From: Opisthorchis felineus
Lineage: Eukaryota > Platyhelminthes > Trematoda > Opisthorchiida > Opisthorchiidae
Direction: 5' to 3'
Assembly (NCBI GenBank): GCA_004794785.1
Contig: SJOL01007384.1
Coordinates: forward strand, 1,121,923-1,185,922
Length of the DNA: 64,000 bases
In this document: positions 58,151-64,000 of the stretch, piece by piece
Layout: each line of letters opens with the position of its first letter
How positions within the stretch are numbered: the first letter of the stretch is position 1
Translations under genes and position numbers: made by a program
The notes under the pieces: model-generated
Told to the model about the DNA's origin: nothing
Seen by the model: only the letters and a program-made list of their open reading frames with translations
Database searches by the model: none

Positions 58151-58984
58151 AAAAGGGGGAGACTCAACTGAAACCGTAACAGTGTGGAGAGAATCAGCGT
58201 GTGAATCTTCCCAAACAATTCGTGTTGACAGGTCACGTGATACGTTTGAATAATTCCAGTGGAGATGATAAAGCCGAATAGATAACACTGTATACATTCC
58301 TGATAGAAATTAGTGGTTTTAAACAAAACCAGCATGAAGTGGTACAAAAAGCTTGGAGCTCTATTCCATGGGTTGATTAAAAGTGAACACAACACGAGCG
58401 GATAAACAAGAAGCGCTACACACGAAGCAGTAAGCCAAGACGTTTTAACCAAAATAACGACGGAAGAAAAAGATAAATAAGCCTATTTTCAACGCCTAAA
58501 ACAAAGTAATTTAGTAATGGAACTGAAAATTTTCGGCACAGAACTCATGGGATCCCGGTAATAATCAAACTCATCAAAACAGCTTGGAGCTCCCAAATAA
58601 AAAAGCGCGTTTTGACGACGATGACCAACTTAAAAAGGCCGAATATAAATCAAGCTGTAGGATAGCAAAGAAACAGATGGGAAATTGAGAATGGTGGTAC
58701 CAGAAGTTGCAAGTATTTAATTGCGGGCTTCAATGAATAAGTCGGACAGGTTGAAACTGTCACATGGCGACCAAACCGGAAAGAACTTACTCATAGCTGC
58801 GGGATTGGCATGAACGCCAAATTCCAGACAAAAAAAACCCAGAGGAAATAAGAAGCTCAATTACCCAAGTGAAACATTCCCAGCATTGTGTATCGAATAG
58901 GTGATTAAATGTCTTGCACCTTGAAAGAAGCATGAGAACTGAGACACTGCCCAAGTCTGAACAGGAGTAGCCGGAAAGCTCAGG

Positions 58985-59055
58985 TTGGGTTTGAATCATG
59001 GACACGCTCGTCCCGCACCTTAACCTCCGAACTATTTCGAGCTCAGCTGGGTTCC
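58985..59055 (-). repeat. tRNA-like sequence, probably a diverged SINE head
   Basis: Minus strand: TAGTTCGGAGGTTAAGGTGC resembles an A-box/D-arm, and GATTCAAACCC at 58,986-58,996 fits the B-box consensus. Spacing (about 30 bases) is tRNA-like, but the acceptor arm does not pair convincingly, so a functional tRNA is unlikely. Confidence 0.45.
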
Positions 59056-59289
59056 ATGACTAGGAATCCCAACAGCCGCCCGGAGGAAGGTGGCGATATT
59101 CTGCACATCGGACAGTATCTACGGCTTAAGTGTGAGCTGAAGCAAAACACAAAATGGCCCTGAGATTCCATATAATTTAGACCGATCTGTTTTCTACTAA
59201 ATTTGTCGTGCCCTCGGTAGGTGCATCTACTGGTCAAGTTGAAAAGCCGGAAACAAACCGATGGTTTTTTTTGACGGGGATAGTAGCAT

Positions 59290-59850
59290 GAGGGAGTGGA
59301 GGCTGCGAGGATGTCTGAGCTTGTAGAGAGAGACGATTAAAGGTAGGAATTCCAACCCCAACCCAGAAGGGACTGATGGTAAACTACAAACGCCATTGTT
59401 ACAGATGCTCCGAGGCTAATTCAAGAGAATCAGGAAACGGTGTGAAATACCCAACCTGGGACTAATTCATGGTGGTAAGCCTTGTGAGCGGGGTTATTGT
59501 CAGGGAGCTAAACTTAGACAAAAGAACAATTAGAGCCCTTAACCAAAGCCTTTGGCTCAAAATCCTGGCCGCAATGCAACCGTGGTTAGTACGTGAGCGC
59601 CATAGTACTGTAACTTTCAAGGAACACGTTGTCGCCGCTATTCCAACCCCCAACATGGAGGACCAGAAAACTTAATCTGGTTCATATACATGGGCCAACC
59701 TAGTATGACAAACTCTGAGGGTGTCACATTGACAGTGTCCAATATAGCTCAGAGGGTCACGGAGACCAATAAACCAAGGTAAAGTTCAGTCTCTTCGGAA
59801 CTGGCTCTTCCGGACCACATGCTTTTCTGGTGTGACGTGGGCGCTTTTGT
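59290..59850 (+). repeat. Repeat R2, copy 3
   Basis: AGCGGGGTTATTGTCAGGGA, AATTAGAGCCCTTAACCAAA, CAACCCCCAACATGGAGGAC, GGCCAACCTAGTATGACAAA and AATATAGCTCAGAGGGTCAC, all in the order seen in copies 1 and 2. Confidence 0.65.
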
Positions 59851-60179
59851 TCCTTCATACAGGGATGCGGAAACATCATGCCAGAAATTTACGTTGCCTC
59901 ACGGCGACTTTCCACACCGTCAAGGTAATAAACAATAGTATTTCCAGTGGTGATCCATTCAGAAGAAGTTCAGCACAAGACGCTGATCCGCCAGGGTGAT
60001 GCTTCAATGAAAACTACAATAACAGAGACGTCATACTTAAACATCCTAATTCCGGGAACTCAGGCGGGCTGCCAGAACTTTGCACAGCACAAAGTAAAAA
60101 CTAAGAGAATTCAACGAGGGATAAAAGATCGATTGTGAATGTAGAATCTTTAATACAACATAAATGAATATGCGCTCAC

Positions 60180-60499
60180 TATTGATTGCTCGAACGACGT
60201 TGGACGAAATTCTTCAAGGTCGTCATAGAAGATATCGCTGATAGCGGTATACACAGACCCAAGTCCATTAACTCCTTTGGAATGGTCGTTGTGATTTCCG
60301 GAGTGGAAGACCGGGAATGAGTAGTGATGGCCGTGGCAGTCGAGGAATCGCCAGTGGCACCACGATGTCGAGGACTGTTTTCAGTAGAGGATAAGGATGG
60401 GTGCTGTGCCAGATAGGCACGTTTCTGTGCGAGCGCCAACTGCGCAGCGTCAAAACACAGCGCATCTGGGGTGATTAGGAGGACACCATCAACTAATTT
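60180..60499 (-). CDS. TLDc gene exon carrying a GRAM-like domain
   Basis: 320 bases starting in phase 0 after a strong acceptor (TTTTTTCCGTCAG): KLVDGVLLITPDALCFD and LALAQKRAYL, then a Ser/Thr-rich segment of about 35 residues, then ELMDLGLCIPLSAISSM and NFVQRRSSNQ plus two bases. The first block matches GVxSGVLLVTPNxxMFDP and the last matches YGIMCPMEEVxS, the two halves of the GRAM-like region in OXR1/NCOA7. Donor GTGAGC at 60,179. GRAM-type folds bind membranes or phosphoinositides in some families; the role here is inferred only. The exon before it must end in phase 0 and was not found. Confidence 0.82.
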
Positions 60500-61593
60500 C
60501 TGACGGAAAAAATTGAACGAGAGGAAATGGATTTTACCATAGGGTGATCACAATAAAGGATCACCGAGCTACGCCTGCACAATGCTCCTAACTTGTAAGA
60601 AACGGCCACGGTTGCCATTAAAGACGTTATTTAGCGTTGCTTATCGAATGAGGTCATATTAAATTATATATTCTAACAAACAGGCTGAATGTATTAGAAT
60701 CCTGTGTGTAGTTTGTGATGTTTCGATGATGGAATGTTTAAAGCGAGGCGTAAGCTTGCAATTCAGGACTTCTGACCACCCGGAGCCAACACAGTAAGTC
60801 AAAAAGTGAAACTGACTGATGTAGAAAACGCTGCAGGGAAACTAATTTTCTAGATTCGGCATATGCATTCTTCCGGTCATCCATAAATTTTTAGTAAACT
60901 CCTCCAATTTGAGCGACACCGAATTCAAGCAGCTTTACCCGCGTCCAGCACAGACCAACATGCTTTATTGCACGTTTGTTTTTACAGAGTTTAGGCTAAC
61001 GCGAAAGAAGTATCTCCCCATCCAACTGCTTTGTTTTGCTTCATTGGTGACCTACTGAGTTAGTTCGTCAGGTTCTCATTTATCCAATAACCAGTGTTTT
61101 CCCTGACCACCACAGCAAGCATTCTCGGGCTCCTTCCACCTCCAAACATCTCACTTCTCGGAAAACAAAGAGAACAGAACTGTTCCCTGAAGATTCACCA
61201 TCCCGGTTCTGTCAGTCCCGGATAACTTCTTGAATTGAGTTCATACATTCCGACTTCCATATCTGTTGAATTTGCAACACCAGCAAAAATTCAGGTTCTG
61301 AACCAAATCACCAGCCTGTTGTTCTCACAGTTTCCCCAAAACCTGAGAAATGCTATCTGTTATCTATCCGCCCCGGTGGAGCCCGAGTTGGCATTTGCTT
61401 AGTTGGCCTAATTGCCTAGTGTGCCACGAAAAAAATAGGTTAAACTTAGACAGTAGTCCCAGCATAAGGTGCTCACGTCGTCGGTATTATTTGCTGGCAT
61501 TTTATAGAACAAGCGACGGACAGTTGATAGAAGCCCAAAAAATGATAAGTTGACCCCACTACAAAGAATCCCGCGGAATAATAATAGGGTATT
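60500..61593. other. Nothing recognised (probably a further TLDc intron)
   Basis: No LysM or other domain on the minus strand, no element motif. Frames are under 70 codons. Confidence 0.5.
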
Positions 61594-61707
61594 TCGTTTG
61601 AACAATCGTCCTCCTGTCCTCGCGCAATCATCCTAGAGAGTCCACACCAAAGGAGGGGGAATCACCAAGATGATTGCGCAAGGACAGGAGGACGATTGTT
61701 CAAACGA
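61594..61707. repeat. Near-perfect 39-bp inverted repeat with 36-base loop
   Basis: Left arm 61,594-61,632 (TCGTTTGAACAATCGTCCTC ... GCAATCATC) pairs with 61,669-61,707 with a single mismatch. The loop is 61,633-61,668. A transcript would form a 39-bp hairpin. No flanking duplication is obvious. Could be a foldback/MITE-like element or a precursor-type RNA hairpin. Confidence 0.85.
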
Positions 61708-62169
61708 GAGACATGTGAGTATGTATTCTACGAAAGCCCGCAACCACCAACACCTAAAATAGGATAAGTATCGCATTGTCGATAGTGTCTATAGTTCCCC
61801 AGCCCAAAAAACAACACCCGCGTTGGATTGGCCCGTTTGGTGGCACGAGGTATCTTCACATTGCGATCCCCTTGGGAAAAATAAGTCAACCAGAATAGAT
61901 GACCTGAAGAGGAACTACCGCAAGGAAAATGCACTAGATCATTAACACAGGTTTACTCGGTAATTATCACTTTGAAGCGTTGGTGTCATCAGCAATGCTG
62001 ATGCTGACACCTGACTTATTTCTTTCGGATTGGTATGTACGCCTTTTGATGAAATTATGTCTCAGGCATACGACCTATTGCTTAAAGGGTGGCACATGGA
62101 AATTGCCCTACATGTAAGACACAGTAAGTAATGGCAATGAACAGTGAATCTGTAAAACGCAGAGTGGCG
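61708..62169. other. Nothing recognised
   Basis: Short palindromic word GGTGTCA...TGACACC at about 61,980-62,012; otherwise featureless. Confidence 0.5.
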
Positions 62170-63450
62170 AAATTTGCAGCAAAACCATCCAGAATTGAAA
62201 GCCTTGCATGACGATGAGGAGTGGAGCCAACCGACTGAATAACAAGGAGATGGAAGGCGCAAACTAAGAATCGAGACGGACCCGGATGCTGCGGGACCAG
62301 CTGATAACGATGCATGATCTACCATGTTTAAGGCACGGACCTCTCTACACGACCCGGCATTTTGTGTCATAAAAAGTCAGCCACCGGGTGACTCCAAAAG
62401 TTGTGGAAGAACTGGAACACGCTGGTATAGACAGACTAGAACGCGCCAAACACATTTGCTACTGATGACCAAATAAACATCGAGATGCGGTCAATCATTG
62501 CACCTCATGTCAAACATGTATGCACCCCAATAACCCAACGAGCCGAAAGAGAATATCACGTCAAACCGTGAAAGCCAGCAATCCGAACGAAATAGTGGGG
62601 TGATATCATAAGACCGGTAGGCACAATACCCATGGGGAACGAGTACACACCGGTACATTTGGACTGTTTCACCAAACAGTGCAAGAAGTTACCACTTTGT
62701 CAGGTGAACGCAACCACTGTGGTAAATGGGATTACCAAATCCTGGATTTGTCGCCTGAGTGCATCCAGCGAACTATATTCTGGTGGCGAATCGAACTTTG
62801 AAAAAAACTTCCGTACACAAAGTATGCAACGTTCTGGAGATCGACAAAATTCATAGCACACATTATTAGTCGTGGTGGGACCGCTGAACGGATAAGCAGA
62901 TCCCTCAAGGCCCTCTCGACGGTACCGACTCAAAGGAATCCGAGCATGTGGGACCAATATGTCAAGATGGCAAGATAACTTTTGGCATAAGAGTTCGGTC
63001 CACGAATTAATCGACCACAGAGTTTTCAAGTGGACAAGGCGTGAAACCAAGTTACCCAGTGAAATGCGAGTATCTACGCTATTCGCAGCTTGGACGCTTG
63101 CTACGAATTGCCTCCCACAAATGGTAACAAGCTCTCGACAAGCATGTTGTGTGACGCGGAGCTTTCTCGAAACCGCACAACAATACTAAAAGAACTACTA
63201 TGACAAGAAGACATTTGGTACTCTGGTTCAAAACACAGATACTGTTTGGTTGCCCAACAATACCACTGGTTCGAAAGAACCGCTCAAGCTCCAATATGAG
63301 CGGGAAGGACCATATGTTCAGTTCAGTTTACCAGCTCTAAACCGTGTACCAAAGGCACTTTGGTTCAAGATGATACAGATGCGACCACCAGAAATTGGAA
63401 CAGCGCAAGAGATACGGTCAAGCACTGGAGGCGATGGCATATTCAGCTAG
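62170..63450 (+). pseudogene. Gypsy-type integrase relic
   Basis: Plus strand pieces in order: spacer region (LITMHDLPCLRHGPLY, VTPKVVEELEHAG, 62,300-62,420), zinc-finger end (VNHCTSCQTCMHPNNPTS, 62,488-62,540), and core IVGVDII (first Asp) with GNEYTPVHLDCFTKQCKKLP, TTVVNGITKSWICRL and SELYSGGESNFEKNF (the SDRGSNF box as SGGESNF, second Asp lost). The ISRSLKAL block follows (62,900), then the C-terminal YYDKKTFGTLVQNTDTVWLP and LQYEREGPYVQ (63,195-63,325). Frameshifts separate the pieces. The motif style differs from the CsRn1-like element and is closer to Saci/Mag-type integrases. Confidence 0.8.
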
Positions 63451-63466
63451 TTCGGGAACTAGGCAG

Positions 63467-63545
63467 TTACGCATTGAAGGTGATAGCTTTGACGCACGAG
63501 CGCCACTGACTGCGTGGTTGGGCCGTATTTCCCAGTGTCATTACC
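63467..63545 (-). pseudogene. RTE-like 3' coding end (type B), short
   Basis: Minus strand LGNTAQPRSQWRSCVKAITF, NA, stop at 63,467; same ending as 35,910-36,119. Confidence 0.65.
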
Positions 63546-63879
63546 CATTATGTCCGGAGGCCAGCGGCTCTTAATAAACGAACATCAGGTCACTTGGACG
63601 GATGTATCACGTGCGGACTACGGACTAAACGAAAGCATGCACTGATTGATCAGAATATCAGATAATCAGGATCGAGCATCTAAGCTCTGCCCTTCTCATC
63701 CCCTCACGAAGATTTTAGCGCAACCTCGTCGAACATTCTGTGATGGCCCCATAAATGCGGTTGTAATAATCATCCTTTGTCTCCATAAAGGGTTGTCTCA
63801 AGCTACCGTGCATTTTGATATACCATAGTGGGCGGAGCAGGAAGCCAAGGATTGACATAGAAGTTGCACCACCGTTTGC

Positions 63880-63913
63880 AGTACACAACACCAGGCGACA
63901 ACCCTAACCCACG
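63880..63913 (+). other. Leader of a second CsRn1-like element (probable LTR end and primer site)
   Basis: ACACAACACCAGGCGACAAC then CCTAACCCACG directly before the gag ATG. This parallels GCGACGCCCCGAACCCACGG before the first element's gag. The ACAACA just upstream may be the LTR 3' end. The LTR itself does not resemble the one at 15.3 kb, so it is another subfamily. Confidence 0.5.
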
Positions 63914-64000
63914 ATGTCAATTTCGACAGAGCAACTCAAAGTAATTTTAAAACAGCAACAAACGCAGTTCGAAGAAGCTCAAATGAAGCTTGTTGAATCT
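63914..64000 (+). CDS. Start of a CsRn1-like gag (29 codons, runs off the window)
   Basis: Begins MSISTEQLKVILKQQQTQFE and continues in frame to the last base. It aligns without gaps with the gag start of the element at 15,684 (MILTAEALKEILLQRQNQFE). Incomplete at the right edge, so integrity of the element is unknown. Confidence 0.8.
   Translation, partial: MSISTEQLKVILKQQQTQFEEAQMKLVES

Larger units (their letters stand above)
25503..60499 (-). other. Host gene span: OXR1/NCOA7-family TLDc protein (5' end not found)
   Basis: Nine exons on the minus strand, in order 60,499-60,180; 48,878-48,775; 43,458-43,311; 42,815-42,515; 35,151-35,064; 31,574-31,437; 30,590-30,342; 28,371-28,298; 25,779-25,503. 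Every internal boundary listed is AG/GT. Codon phase is consistent at seven of eight joins; only 48,775 to 43,458 does not fit, so an exon there is missing or misplaced. The order GRAM-like, linker, TLDc is that of OXR1/NCOA7 proteins, which protect against oxidative stress and, in the TLDc group, bind the vacuolar ATPase (family knowledge). No LysM exon or start codon was found, so the gene probably continues past 64 kb. Introns up to about 11 kb hold RTE-like and gypsy relics. Confidence 0.85.

Noticed and set aside
60268..60465. Second minus frame overlapping the GRAM exon
   Set aside because: It lacks the GVLLITPDALCFD block and does not follow the acceptor phase.
1..64000. CRISPR array, rRNA, riboswitch, bacterial operon or phage modules
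   Set aside because: No regularly spaced repeats, rRNA-like sequence, compact gene clusters or ribosome-binding sites; the window is clearly eukaryotic.

Overview
This is a eukaryotic, intron-rich and very transposon-rich window. It contains no bacterial genes, operons, CRISPR array or rRNA. The element mix (CsRn1-like Ty3/gypsy LTR element, CR1-like and RTE-like non-LTR fragments, Mutator-like transposase relics, a tRNA-derived SINE) and the large TE-filled introns suggest a flatworm, most likely a digenean trematode. That assignment is inferred from remembered family resemblance; no database was searched.

The left part (1-14 kb) is a graveyard of nested mobile elements. A CR1-like RT relic lies at 1-735 (minus). 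Two decayed Mutator-like (MULE) transposase genes follow head to head: copy A on minus (2.84-5.26 kb) and copy B on plus, split into 5.82-6.35 kb and 10.56-11.52 kb. Copy B is interrupted at codon resolution by minus-strand CR1-like sequence whose 3' ends carry microsatellite tails. Another CR1-like RT relic sits at 12.64-13.16 kb. A tRNA-derived SINE at 13.84-14.02 kb has a perfect 11-bp target-site duplication.

The centre-left holds an almost complete CsRn1-like gypsy retrotransposon (15,326-20,165). It has two LTRs, a 5-bp duplication GATGC, a polypurine tract, and one long gag-pro-RT-RNaseH-integrase frame broken by a single in-frame TGA.

From about 25.5 to at least 60.5 kb the minus strand carries one host gene of the OXR1/NCOA7 (TLDc) family. 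I reconstructed exons for a GRAM-like domain, a linker and the full TLDc domain. Seven of the eight junctions between listed exons keep a consistent reading phase. One junction (48,775 to 43,458) does not, so at least one exon is missing from my model, and the 5' end probably lies beyond the window. The introns contain RTE-like and gypsy relics plus three repeat families (R1, R2, R3).

The right edge has a near-perfect 39-bp foldback (61.6 kb), a decayed gypsy integrase on plus (62.2-63.45 kb), an RTE 3' tail, and the first 29 codons of a second CsRn1-like gag running off the end. Every non-LTR retrotransposon relic I recognise is on the minus strand, the same strand as the host gene.
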